Source: Streptomyces sp. NRRL WC-3618
GTDB taxonomy: Bacteria > Actinomycetota > Actinomycetes > Streptomycetales > Streptomycetaceae
Assembly (NCBI RefSeq): GCF_001280005.1
Contig: NZ_LGDW01000336.1
Coordinates: 1-61,719, forward strand
DNA: 61,719 bases
Direction: 5' to 3'
Below the pieces are notes generated by a model. That model was given only the letters and a program-made list of their open reading frames with translations. It ran no database searches and was not told the origin of the DNA. A program made the translations under genes and the position numbers. This document shows, piece by piece, positions 50,866 through 60,506 of this stretch. Position 1 is the first letter of the stretch. Each line of letters opens with the position of its first letter.

Positions 50866-52992
50866 TCAGAGCGCCGTGGTCATCCCATCAGGGTCGGCCG
50901 CGCTCCCCCGCGCCGCCGCAGTCGGCAGCCGCAGCGTGAAGGTCGCCCCCTCGCTCTCCGTGCTCACCACGTCCACCGTGCCGCCGTGGGCCTCGGCGAG
51001 CTTGAGGACGATCGCGAGGCCCAGACCACTGCCGCCGGTGCTGCGGCTGCGGGACTTCTCCGCCCGCCAGAAACGGTCGAACACATACGGGAGATCGCCC
51101 GCCGGGATGCCGCTGCCGGTGTCGGACACCTCGACGGCGAGCTGCTGCCCGGTGCCGGCGCCCGTGACGTACGAGCGCAGGGTCACCGTGCCGCCCGCCG
51201 GTGTGTGGCGTACCGCGTTGGAGAGCAGGTTGCTGACGGCCTGGCGCAGCCGCACGGGGTCGGCGTCGAGGAGTGGCGAGCGTGGGGTGTCTGTCGGCGC
51301 GGGTACGGCCGTGAGGGCGACGCCCGCCTTCTCGGCCAACCCCTGGTGTGCGGCGGCCACTTGGCCGAGCAGCTCGTCGATCCGTACCGGCTTGCGGTGC
51401 AGTCGCAGGGCGCCCGCGTCGGCCGCGCCCAGGTCCTGGAGGTCGTTGATGAGGTGCTGGAGCTGCACCGCCTCCTCCAGGAGCGAGGAGACGAACGCCG
51501 GGTCCGGTTCGGCCAGTCCGTCGTGGGCCGCCTCCAGCCAGCCCCGGATGTTGCTCAGCGGCGTACGCAGCTCGTGGGCGACGTCGCTGACCATCACCTT
51601 GCGCTGCTCCTCCAGCCGGGCGCGGTGCGCGGCCATGTCGTTGAAGGCCGCCGTCAGCCGTCCGATCTCGTTGTCGGAGACGACGGGCACCGGCACCGGC
51701 GCCGAGTCCAGACCGTCCCGCATGCGCTGGGCGGCCCCGGTGAGCGCGTGCAGCGGGCGTACGAGCCTGGCTCCCGCGAGGACGGAGGCGCCGACAGTGA
51801 GGGCGAGGACGAGGGCGGTGACCCCGGCGATGCGCGCGGTGTTGGCCGGGGAGAGGTCGAGGCCGGGTACGCCGGCGGCGCCGGGGCCGTCGATGAACAG
51901 GAGGGCGGGCTCGGCGACATAGGCGGTGAGCTGCTCGCGGCGGGCGCTGACGACACAGGCGGCGACAGCCCGGTCGTACCCGCTGTCGCGGATCTTGGAG
52001 GGGACGTAGTCGAACGCGCCGCCGGCAGCCGCCTTCCGCTCGGCCGCCGCGGCGTCCTCCGCCTTCTTGGCAGCCAGAACCTTCTCTTCGGCCTCCCGCT
52101 TGGCTCGACTGTCCACGAGGTCGGGAGCCGTGCCGTAGTCCTGCCCGTACGGGTCCCTGTAGCCCCGGTCCCAGGACAGGTCCAGGTTCAGTTTCACGGC
52201 CGTACGGCCCTGTCGTTTCAGGCAGGCGTCGGCCAGTCGGTTCAGGGCGCCGAGGGCTTTTTGCTCGGTCGGGGTGGGACTGGCCGGAAAGGCCGCCAGG
52301 CACTTGGCTTCCAAAGAGCGGTCGATCTCGCTGTTCGTCCCGTTGCCGGTCTCTTCGCTCACGAACTGGACGCGGGACCGCCCGCCCGGGGTCTCGACGA
52401 TGTCGGCGGCGACACCCATCCGGCTGAGGCACTCCACCTTCCCGGCGGAGACCTTCCACAGCGCGGCGCGTTCCTTCGCGGGCAGCCGGAAAGGGCCCAC
52501 GGCTCGTGGGTCGACGGGGTCCGCGCCCGCCTTGGCCGCGTCGGGCACCAGCACGGTGTCGACGGACAGCGGGTCGACGACCGCCGAGGGCTGCGGCGCC
52601 AGCGAGGCCGCAGGTGAACTGCCGCCCGGGGAGCGCGAGTTCGCCGAGTCGGCGAACGGGCGCCGGCCCTGGGTGGTCAGCACGATCCGACGCCCCGACC
52701 GCTGGGCCAGGTCGCGCACGGTGGCGTCGACGCCGTCCCAGTCGGGGTGGGTGGCCGCGTAGCCGAGGAGGATGTTGTAGATCTGCGCGCCGGACTTGAG
52801 GTTCTGCCCCTGTTCCTGGCGGATCGCGACGGAGGTCGTCTGCACGGCCAGCCAGGCGGTCGCGGCGACCGAGCAGGAGGCCACGAGCGCCGTCACGGTC
52901 AGCAGCCGCCCGGCCAGGCTCTTGCGCAGCGGCAGCCGACCGCCCTTCGCACCCTTCGCACTCTTCGCGGCCCCCTTCTCAGGACGACGCAT
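50866..52992 (-). CDS. OmpR-type sensor histidine kinase
   Basis: A 708-residue kinase. A first transmembrane segment (LAGRLLTVTALVASCSVAATAWLAV) precedes a large extracytoplasmic domain of about 340 residues, then a second segment (TARIAGVTALVLALTVGASVLAGA), HAMP, HisKA with VSDVAHELRTPLSNIRGW at about residue 475, and an ATPase domain (VSNLLSNAVRHTPAGG, VSDTGSGIPAGDLPYVFDRFWR, GSGLGLAIV). The sensor region has Cys residues and an Ala/Lys-rich helix (REAEEKVLAAKKAEDAAAAERKA). Its start overlaps the response regulator by 14 bases. Confidence 0.92.
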   Translation of the reverse strand: MRRPEKGAAKSAKGAKGGRLPLRKSLAGRLLTVTALVASCSVAATAWLAVQTTSVAIRQEQGQNLKSGAQIYNILLGYAATHPDWDGVDATVRDLAQRSGRRIVLTTQGRRPFADSANSRSPGGSSPAASLAPQPSAVVDPLSVDTVLVPDAAKAGADPVDPRAVGPFRLPAKERAALWKVSAGKVECLSRMGVAADIVETPGGRSRVQFVSEETGNGTNSEIDRSLEAKCLAAFPASPTPTEQKALGALNRLADACLKRQGRTAVKLNLDLSWDRGYRDPYGQDYGTAPDLVDSRAKREAEEKVLAAKKAEDAAAAERKAAAGGAFDYVPSKIRDSGYDRAVAACVVSARREQLTAYVAEPALLFIDGPGAAGVPGLDLSPANTARIAGVTALVLALTVGASVLAGARLVRPLHALTGAAQRMRDGLDSAPVPVPVVSDNEIGRLTAAFNDMAAHRARLEEQRKVMVSDVAHELRTPLSNIRGWLEAAHDGLAEPDPAFVSSLLEEAVQLQHLINDLQDLGAADAGALRLHRKPVRIDELLGQVAAAHQGLAEKAGVALTAVPAPTDTPRSPLLDADPVRLRQAVSNLLSNAVRHTPAGGTVTLRSYVTGAGTGQQLAVEVSDTGSGIPAGDLPYVFDRFWRAEKSRSRSTGGSGLGLAIVLKLAEAHGGTVDVVSTESEGATFTLRLPTAAARGSAADPDGMTTAL

Positions 52993-53761
52993 GGCGCACG
53001 TTCCTCGCGGGGTCCGTCAGTTTGTAGCCGACGCCGAAGACGGTGACGATGCGGGACGGGCGGCGGGGGGCGCGCTCGATCTTCTTGCGCAGGTTCATGA
53101 TGTGCACGTCGACGGTCCGGCCGCTGATGTACTTGTCGAAGCCGTGCAGTTCGTCCAGGAGCCGCGCCCGGGTGAACACCCTGCCGGGCTCGGACGCCAT
53201 CGCCGCGAGGATACGGAACTCACCGGGCGTGCACTCGACGGGCGTCCCGGCGACCGACACCTCGTGCCGCGCCGGGTCGATCCTGAGCGCGCCGACCACC
53301 AACACCCCCTCGTCCGGGGCCTCTTCGGGCCCGGGGGCGGGGGAAGGGGCGGGCGCGGAGACCGGTACGGGAACGGGGGCCGGGTCGGTGCCGCGCCGGT
53401 TGCGGCGCAGCAACGTCCGTACCCGCGCCGTCAGTTCGCGCGGGCTGAACGGCTTGGTCATGTAGTCGTCGGCGCCGAGGTCGAGGCCGAGGAGCAGATC
53501 GTCCTCGGTGCTGCGGGCCGTCAGCATCAGTACCGGCACCTCGCGGCCTTCGGCGCGCAGGATCCGTACGACGTCGAGGCCGTCGGCTCTGGGCATCATC
53601 ACGTCGAGGACGACCAGGTCGGGTTCCTGGTGCCGGACCGTCTCGAGAGCGGTCCGGCCGTCCTCGACGACCGTGACGGTGTGACCCTCGTGCTCCAGAT
53701 AGCGGCGCACCAGTTCGGCCTGCTTCGCGTCGTCTTCGGCGACCACAATGTTTGCGCACAC
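52979..53761 (-). CDS. OmpR-family response regulator
   Basis: A 260-residue regulator. The receiver has IVVAEDDAKQAELVRRYLEHEG, phospho-acceptor Asp in LVVLDVMMPRADGLD, and ADDYMTKPFSPREL. An unusually long Pro/Ala-rich linker (PAPVPVPVSAPAPSPAPGPEE) leads to a winged helix (TPGEFRILAAMASEPGRVFTRARLLDELHG, RTVDVHIMNLRKKIE). Start GTG 53761 is the only good choice. It is co-transcribed with the histidine kinase. Confidence 0.93.
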   Translation of the reverse strand: MCANIVVAEDDAKQAELVRRYLEHEGHTVTVVEDGRTALETVRHQEPDLVVLDVMMPRADGLDVVRILRAEGREVPVLMLTARSTEDDLLLGLDLGADDYMTKPFSPRELTARVRTLLRRNRRGTDPAPVPVPVSAPAPSPAPGPEEAPDEGVLVVGALRIDPARHEVSVAGTPVECTPGEFRILAAMASEPGRVFTRARLLDELHGFDKYISGRTVDVHIMNLRKKIERAPRRPSRIVTVFGVGYKLTDPARNVRHASS

Positions 53762-53808
53762 GCCGGAGATCGTAGCGACCGCCGGCGTCGGCAGGACCGT
53801 AAGAGGCT

Positions 53809-55155
53809 TTACCGCGAGGGCAGTTCGGTGGTGGACAGCCGGGGATGCAGACGTGCCGTCGAGCGGCCCGTGAGGTCGAGGAGCAGTTCGGCGAAGAGGG
53901 CGTCGCCCCAGCCGAACCAGGCGCGGGTGAAGGTCGCCGGGTCGTCGACGTGGAAGCTCTCGTGCACGGAGCCGGTACCTCCGTCGGTGCGCAGCACCAG
54001 CTCAGCGAGGCGGGTCCGCTCGGCCGCGTCGTCGCTGGTCAGCGCCTGCATGGTGAGGGAGAGCGGCCAGACGTGGCCGGGCGGGGTGTGCGGACTGCCG
54101 ATACCGGCGGCCGAACCGCCAGCGTAGAAGTAGGGGTTGGCGTCGCTGAGGACGAACTCGCGGGTGCGCAGGTAGAGCTGGTCGCCCGGGTCGCACCAGC
54201 CGAGGTAGGGCAGCGAGAGCAGGCTCGGGATGTTGGCGTCGTCCATCAGCAACTGCCCGCCGAGACCATCGACTTCGTACGCGTACACCCTCGGGTCTGC
54301 CCCCGTGGTCACCCCGTGCGTACGCACGCCCGTGGCGATCTCGCCCGAGAGGGCGGCGGCGTCGGCGGCGAGGCCGGGGTCGTCGAGCGCCGTCGCCAGT
54401 TCGGCGAGGCCGGCGAGGGCGACGGCCGCCATGGCGTTGGACGGGACGAGGTAGCCGTGGTGGCAGCGGTCGTCGCTGGGGCGGAAGCCGGACCAGGTCA
54501 TACCGGTGGGCGCGACCGGCGCGCCCCGGCCGCCGCGCGGCAGCGAGTCGAACGCGTCGTCGCCGAGGCGCCGGAACTCGTACGGTGAACGGTTCTCGTG
54601 GTCCTGCTCGACCCGCCACAGGTCGATGATCCGGCGGGCGGCGCGCGTGAAGCGGTCGTCGCCGGTGAGGTGGCCGAGGCTGCCGGTGGCCCGCCAGATG
54701 CCGTAGGCGAGTTGGAGCGGGGCGCAGAGCGAGTCGACCTCGTACTTCTGCTCCCAGACCAGCGGGTCGGGGGTCGGCTCGTCGATGTAACCGGCGCCGG
54801 AGCCGTCGGGTTCGGCGTTGAAGGAGTTGGCGTACGGGTCGGCGAGGACGTAACGCAGCTGGCGGCGCAGGACGCCCGTGAGCGCGGCGGCTACGACGGG
54901 GTCCTCGGCGGCGAGGAGGTACGGGCGGACCTGGGCGGTGCTGTCGCGCAGCCACATCGCGGGGATGTCGCCGGTGAGGACGAAGACCTCGCCGTCGGGG
55001 AGCGGGCGCATGGCCCTGCCCCAGGTGCCGGCCAGCAGCCCGGTGAAGCGGTCGGCGGCGCTCGGGTCGAGGGCGCGCAGCTCGCGGTGCACGTCGGCAC
55101 TCAGAGCGCGGAGCCCTTCCGGCAGCTCGCGTTCCGGTTCGTCGATCGACGGCAT
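53809..55155 (-). CDS. GH125 exo-alpha-1,6-mannosidase
   Basis: A 448-residue glycoside hydrolase family 125 protein with an alpha/alpha barrel. Family blocks are VLTGDIPAMWLRDSTAQVRPYL, DPYANSFNAEPDGSG, EQKYEVDSLCAPLQLAY, TGMTWSGFRPSDDRCHHGYLVPSNAMA and LLMDDANIPSLLSLPYLGW. These enzymes remove alpha-1,6-mannose from non-reducing ends, for example of mannans or N-glycans. ATG 55155 is chosen because GAGAGG lies six bases upstream. Two GTTGTC half-sites in the promoter suggest LacI-type control by mannose-derived sugar. No transporter is adjacent. Confidence 0.9.
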   Translation of the reverse strand: MPSIDEPERELPEGLRALSADVHRELRALDPSAADRFTGLLAGTWGRAMRPLPDGEVFVLTGDIPAMWLRDSTAQVRPYLLAAEDPVVAAALTGVLRRQLRYVLADPYANSFNAEPDGSGAGYIDEPTPDPLVWEQKYEVDSLCAPLQLAYGIWRATGSLGHLTGDDRFTRAARRIIDLWRVEQDHENRSPYEFRRLGDDAFDSLPRGGRGAPVAPTGMTWSGFRPSDDRCHHGYLVPSNAMAAVALAGLAELATALDDPGLAADAAALSGEIATGVRTHGVTTGADPRVYAYEVDGLGGQLLMDDANIPSLLSLPYLGWCDPGDQLYLRTREFVLSDANPYFYAGGSAAGIGSPHTPPGHVWPLSLTMQALTSDDAAERTRLAELVLRTDGGTGSVHESFHVDDPATFTRAWFGWGDALFAELLLDLTGRSTARLHPRLSTTELPSR

Positions 55156-55200
55156 GATCATCCTCTCGCGCACTTCCCCGCAGCCTGTGACAGCATTGCC

Positions 55201-55232
55201 GGGACAACGTTGTCAGACACGGCGTTGTCAGA
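55201..55232. promoter_or_regulatory. LacI-type operator candidate upstream of GH125
   Basis: GACAACGTTGTC (55203-55214) is a perfect palindrome, followed by GGCGTTGTCAG (55221-55231), a second half-site. They lie 46 to 77 bases upstream of the mannosidase start. LacI-family proteins commonly bind sites centred on CG of this type. Confidence 0.6.
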
Positions 55233-55410
55233 CCCTACGCACCGAGCCCCGTACCGCGCAAGGCATGGAAATCCCCTGTTCCGGCCCTTCGACGCGGCCC
55301 CGCGCAGGGCGAGCAGCTGACGAAGGGCACGTCGTGCAGAGGAGTGACCACGTCCACGTCCGCCGACGGCCTCAACTGCCGGGTGACTCAGCCCTGTTAC
55401 CGGAGCGGAG

Positions 55411-57258
55411 TCACTGCTCCGCCCGCAGGTCGTCCCAGGTCGCCCGCTTCACGATGCCGTTGACGACGAGCCCCTTGTCCGTCTGGAAGCTCCTCATCGC
55501 GGCCTCCAGCCCATCGCCGAACACCCCGTCCACGGCCCCGCCGATCTCGTACCCGCGCTTCAGCAGGATGCACTGGACCTGCTTGACGCGCTTGCCCGTG
55601 TCTCCGGGGGCCGTGCGGGCCCTGCCCGCGTAGTACGTGCAGTCGGTGACCCAGGGGGCCAGGTCGGGCTCGGTCGGGGAAGGGTCCGGAGAGGGCGTGG
55701 TGGCGGAGGGCGTGGGAGTGGCCTCGGGGCCGCCGTCCGTTCCGGCGACCGCGCCCGTTCCTGGCCCCGCGCCCGGTCCGGCGACCGTGCCCGCGTCCCC
55801 GCCCGCACCCGTGGCCCCGTCCGTAGGGGCGCCCGGGGCCGTGGGGTCCGGCTTGCCGTCACCGTCGCCGTCGGTGGAGCCGGGGACCAGAGACGCTACC
55901 GCGGGGCCGTCGACGGTCTCGGCGCCGCTGCCGGACGTGGACGGGGCCGACTTTCCGTCCGAGGTCCTCGGCGTCGGCAGGGAGTCGCCCGTCTTCGCCG
56001 TGGTGCCGGCGGACGCCGTCGCGGGCCCCCCCGAGGGCGAGGCGGTCGCGGGGTCCGTCGGACGGGCGAGTACGAAGACCAGCGCGGTCAGGGAACAGAG
56101 GGCGACGGCCGCCGCCGTGGCCGGTGCCGGCCTGCGGACCCAGGCGAGAGCTCCCGCCGGGCGCCGCTTCCCCGGGGACGTCTCGGCGGACGCCGCGTCC
56201 GGGGCCGGCGGCGGGACGGGGGCCGCGTCCTTCGGTACGACCGGCAGCGGGGGCGCCGGGTTCGGGCGGTGGCCCGGGTTGCGCAGCTCGGCCGTCCGTT
56301 CGACGGGGAAGCGGTACAGCGTGTCGTACGCCCGCTGCCGCTCCAGCACGCTGCCGAGCAGCGGTTCCGGCCAGTCGGGCGCCTGCGTGAACGCACCGGC
56401 ACGCTCCCGCGCCGCTTCGATCAGCGCGCTCGGCGTCGGCCGTCGCTCGGGTTCCTTGGCGAGGCAGGCGGCGAGCAGCGCGCCCAGCGCCGGGTCGGTC
56501 GCCGTGATCTCGCCGATCACCTCGGCGTCGGGTTCCTCGAAGGCGACCCGGTGCATCACGTCGACGCCGGTGCCGTCGCCGAAGGGGGCCCGGCCGGCCG
56601 CCGCGTAGATCAGCGTTCCGGCGAGGGAGAACACGTCGGAGGACGCGTCGCACTGGCCGGTCCTCAGGTACTCCGGGGACATGTAGGCGGGCGTGCCGAC
56701 CCGGTTGCCGGTGCCGGTGATCGCACTCGCGTCGGCGGCCTTGGAGATGCCGAAGTCGATGACGTGGGCGCCCTGGACCGACAGCAGCACGTTGGACGGC
56801 TTCAGGTCCCGGTGCACGATCCCCGTGGCGGCGAGGTCGGCGAGCGCCTGCCCCAACTCCGCCACCAACCGCCAGACGGCGCCCGGCTCCAGGGCGCCGC
56901 CCTCCCGGACGGCGTCGGCGAGATCGAGCGCGGCGAGATACTCCGTGGCCATCCACAGCAGCTCGTCCTGGAACCCCGTACCGCACAGCCTCGGTGCGCG
57001 CGGGGTACGGACCCGGCTGTGCACCAACGCCTCCTGTTCGAACCGGCGCCGGAACGTCGGGTCCTCGGCGTACTCCGGCCGGATCACCTTGACGGCGAAC
57101 AGGCCGGGGCTGTCGTCCGAGGGGCGCGCGAGATAGACCCGCCCCATGCCACCGCTGCCGAGCAGCGCCAACGGCATGTAGGGGCCGACGACCTCGGGGT
57201 CGGCGGGGCGCAGCGGCGCGGCAGCCGTCTGCCGCAGCGCGGCTGCTTCGTCCGTCAC
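55411..57258 (-). CDS. Ser/Thr protein kinase with C-terminal peptidoglycan-binding domain
   Basis: A 615-residue membrane kinase. The kinase domain (residues 25-285) has GSGGMGRVYLARP, AVKVIRPEYAEDPTF, HRDLKPSNVLL at about 150 and VIDFGISKAAD. A single transmembrane segment (ATAAAVALCSLTALVFVLA) lies near 390, followed by a long Ser/Thr/Pro/Gly-rich stalk. The end is a peptidoglycan-binding-1 domain (RVKQVQCILLKRGYEIGGAVDGVFGDGLEAAMRSFQTDKGLVVNGIV). It probably couples wall state to phosphorylation. GTG 57258 is chosen because GGGGGA lies upstream. Confidence 0.92.
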   Translation of the reverse strand: MTDEAAALRQTAAAPLRPADPEVVGPYMPLALLGSGGMGRVYLARPSDDSPGLFAVKVIRPEYAEDPTFRRRFEQEALVHSRVRTPRAPRLCGTGFQDELLWMATEYLAALDLADAVREGGALEPGAVWRLVAELGQALADLAATGIVHRDLKPSNVLLSVQGAHVIDFGISKAADASAITGTGNRVGTPAYMSPEYLRTGQCDASSDVFSLAGTLIYAAAGRAPFGDGTGVDVMHRVAFEEPDAEVIGEITATDPALGALLAACLAKEPERRPTPSALIEAARERAGAFTQAPDWPEPLLGSVLERQRAYDTLYRFPVERTAELRNPGHRPNPAPPLPVVPKDAAPVPPPAPDAASAETSPGKRRPAGALAWVRRPAPATAAAVALCSLTALVFVLARPTDPATASPSGGPATASAGTTAKTGDSLPTPRTSDGKSAPSTSGSGAETVDGPAVASLVPGSTDGDGDGKPDPTAPGAPTDGATGAGGDAGTVAGPGAGPGTGAVAGTDGGPEATPTPSATTPSPDPSPTEPDLAPWVTDCTYYAGRARTAPGDTGKRVKQVQCILLKRGYEIGGAVDGVFGDGLEAAMRSFQTDKGLVVNGIVKRATWDDLRAEQ

Positions 57259-57483
57259 GGATCCCCCGAAATGATCGTCTACGTACACCAGTTCGCCTCA
57301 TCGGCTGCGAGGACGAGGCTAACTCAGTCGGGGCGGGTACGTTCATGCTTTCGATCAGTTCCGTCACGCTGCGCACTCGGTCGGGATCCGACAGACACCG
57401 GCCCACAACTGGGCGCGTCCGCTCACTGGGTGGTCGGGTTGTCGGGATACGCCTCCAGATTGCGGCGCGTTTCGGGCACAGTG
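57259..57483. other. Gap upstream of the PG-binding kinase
   Basis: No intact gene is seen. On the minus strand at about 57424-57490 a short frame reads GGDTVPETRRNLEAYPDNPTTQ and then stops, like a protein C-terminus. I could not assign it. Confidence 0.35.
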
Positions 57484-57612
57484 TCGCCGCCGAACCACCA
57501 CGAGGTCTAAGCCGTCACCGACCTCGACGCCCTCGATCGCCTGGATGCCCATCAGCGCGGCGGCCGGCAGGGTGTCCCGGCCCGCAGTCACCGTGCACAT
57601 GCGACCCCAGGC
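57484..57612 (-). pseudogene. Chorismate synthase (aroC)-like fragment
   Basis: On the minus strand one frame gives VGLGSHVHGD and, one frame over, LPAAALMGIQAIEGVEVGDGLDL. Together these match the family block (GLGSHVHWD...LAAALMGIQAIKGVEVGDGF) of chorismate synthase, with at least one frameshift. Nothing else of the enzyme is seen, so this is a remnant of about 40 codons. It lies between the thiolase end and a kinase start. The call rests on recognition of one short but characteristic motif. Confidence 0.55.
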
Positions 57613-57661
57613 CCACCGACACCCCCGCACTCAGGCGCGTCCGGCGATCGGGCGAACATCC

Positions 57662-58849
<1,188 letters not shown>

Positions 58850-58891
58850 TCAGGTCACCCGCGCGGCGCGGGCGTCCCGGCCACCCGCCAC

Positions 58892-58919
58892 GCAGAACTA
58901 GTACGCGTTCTAGTTCTGC
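58892..58919. promoter_or_regulatory. 28-bp palindromic KstR-type operator
   Basis: GCAGAACTAG opens and CTAGTTCTGC closes a 28-bp dyad in which 13 of 14 base pairs match. Its centre, TAGTACGCGTTCTA (58899-58912), fits TNNAACNNGTTNNA with one mismatch. It lies 61 bases upstream of the thiolase start. Confidence 0.7.
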
Positions 58920-59020
58920 TTGCAGTCTGCTGACGGGCCCTCCGGCACCGCAACCCCCTTGCAGCGCCCGATAGCACAAGCGGCGCCCGGAATTGGCGGT
59001 GTCGTGACCCTTGCCTCTTC

Positions 59021-59034
59021 TGGAACGCGTTACT
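59021..59034. promoter_or_regulatory. Second KstR-type operator (one mismatch)
   Basis: TGGAACGCGTTACT fits TNNAACNNGTTNNA except the last base. It lies 65 bases before the P450 start. Confidence 0.58.
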
Positions 59035-59056
59035 ACCTTCGCGGCACCTACTTCTT

Positions 59057-59071
59057 CTGATGGACCGTCAG
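59057..59071. promoter_or_regulatory. CTGACG-N3-CGTCAG palindrome (one mismatch)
   Basis: CTGATG GAC CGTCAG differs by one base from the motif at 26,910, 35,651 and 43,319. It lies 28 bases before the P450 ATG. Confidence 0.5.
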
Positions 59072-59098
59072 ATGCTGTTCCGATGACGGGAGTTTTCG

Positions 59099-60337
59099 AT
59101 GGCATCCTGCCCCGCGCTGCCCGAAGGGTTCGACTTCACCGACCCTGACGTGCTGCAACACCGCGTACCTCTCCCGGAGTTCGCCGAGCTGCGCGCCACC
59201 GAGCCGGTCCACTGGGTGTCCCAGCGCCCCGGCATCGCGGGCTTCGCCGACGAGGGCTACTGGGCCGTCACCCGGCACGCGGACGTCCGATACGTGTCGA
59301 CGCACCCGGAGTTGTTCTCGTCCACCACCAACACGGCGATCATCCGCTTCAACGAGCGCATCGAGCGCGACGCGATCGACGCCCAGCGGCTGATCCTGCT
59401 CAACATGGACCCGCCCGAGCACACCCGCGTCCGCCAGATCGTGCAGCGCGGCTTCACCCCGCGCGCGATCCGCGCCCTGGAGGACAACCTGCGCCGTCGC
59501 GCGCTCGCCATCGCGGCGAACGCCGCCGCCCGCAACGGTCCCTTCGACTTCGTCACCGAGGTCGCCTGCGAACTGCCCCTCCAGGCCATCGCCGAGCTGA
59601 TCGGCATCCCGCAGGAGGACCGCCTGAGGATCTTCGAGTGGTCCAACAAGATGATCTCGTACGACGATCCGGAGTACGCGATCACCGAGGAGGTCGGCCA
59701 GGAGTCGGCCATGGAACTCATCGCGTACGCCATGAACATGTCCGCCGACCGCAAGCAGTGCCCGGCGAAGGACATCGTCACCACGCTGGTGGCCGCCGCC
59801 GACGAGGGCAACCTCGCCTCGGACGAGTTCGGCTTCTTCGTGCTGATGCTGGCCGTCGCGGGCAACGAGACGACCCGCAACGCCATCACCCACGGCATGC
59901 ACGCCTTCCTCACCCACCCCGACCAGTGGGAGCTGTACAAGCGCGAACGCCCGGCCACCACCGCCGAGGAGATCGTGCGCTTCGCGACCCCCATCGTCTC
60001 CTTCCAGCGCACGGCCACCCAGGACACCGAGCTGGGCGGCCAGAAGATCAAAGAGGGCGACCGGGTCGGCCTGTTCTACTCCTCCGCCAACCGCGACCCC
60101 GAGGTCTTCGACTCCCCGGACGCCTTCGACATCACCCGCGACCCCAATCCGCACCTAGGCTTCGGCGGCGGAGGCCCGCACTTCTGCCTCGGCAAGTCCC
60201 TGGCCGTCCTGGAGATCAACCTGATCTTCAACGCCCTCGCCGACGCCATGCCGGGCCTCACCCTGGTGGGCGACCCGCGCCGGCTGCGCTCGGCCTGGGT
60301 CAACGGCGTCAAGGAACTCCAGGTGAGCGCGGGCTAG
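59099..60337 (+). CDS. Cytochrome P450, CYP125-like steroid C26-monooxygenase
   Basis: A 412-residue soluble P450. Motifs are AGNETTRN in the I helix at about 254-261, EIVRF in the K helix and the haem-binding FGGGGPHFCLGKSLA with Cys at 363. The N-terminus LPEGFDFTDPDVLQHRVPLPEFAELR, NMDPPEHTRVRQIVQRGFTPRAI and GFFVLMLAVAGNETTRN are close to mycobacterial CYP125. That enzyme oxidises the terminal (C26/27) methyl of cholesterol in several steps. ATG 59099 is preceded by ATGACGGGAG. It diverges from the FadA5-like thiolase, and both share KstR-type operators. The ferredoxin at 41.6 kb is a possible electron donor. Confidence 0.9.
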   Translation: MASCPALPEGFDFTDPDVLQHRVPLPEFAELRATEPVHWVSQRPGIAGFADEGYWAVTRHADVRYVSTHPELFSSTTNTAIIRFNERIERDAIDAQRLILLNMDPPEHTRVRQIVQRGFTPRAIRALEDNLRRRALAIAANAAARNGPFDFVTEVACELPLQAIAELIGIPQEDRLRIFEWSNKMISYDDPEYAITEEVGQESAMELIAYAMNMSADRKQCPAKDIVTTLVAAADEGNLASDEFGFFVLMLAVAGNETTRNAITHGMHAFLTHPDQWELYKRERPATTAEEIVRFATPIVSFQRTATQDTELGGQKIKEGDRVGLFYSSANRDPEVFDSPDAFDITRDPNPHLGFGGGGPHFCLGKSLAVLEINLIFNALADAMPGLTLVGDPRRLRSAWVNGVKELQVSAG

Positions 60338-60506
60338 CCCACGACCTGCCCGGTACCCAGTACTCGGGCTGGCGGCATCCCGGCGTCGCCGGCCCGTCCG
60401 ACGTCCCGCCCGACGTGAGGCAGGGGCCTACCCCTACGCCCCGCCCCTGCCTCCGCCCACCACCGCCCGTAGAATGCGGGCGCAACTGCAACTACGACGG
60501 TGAGGC

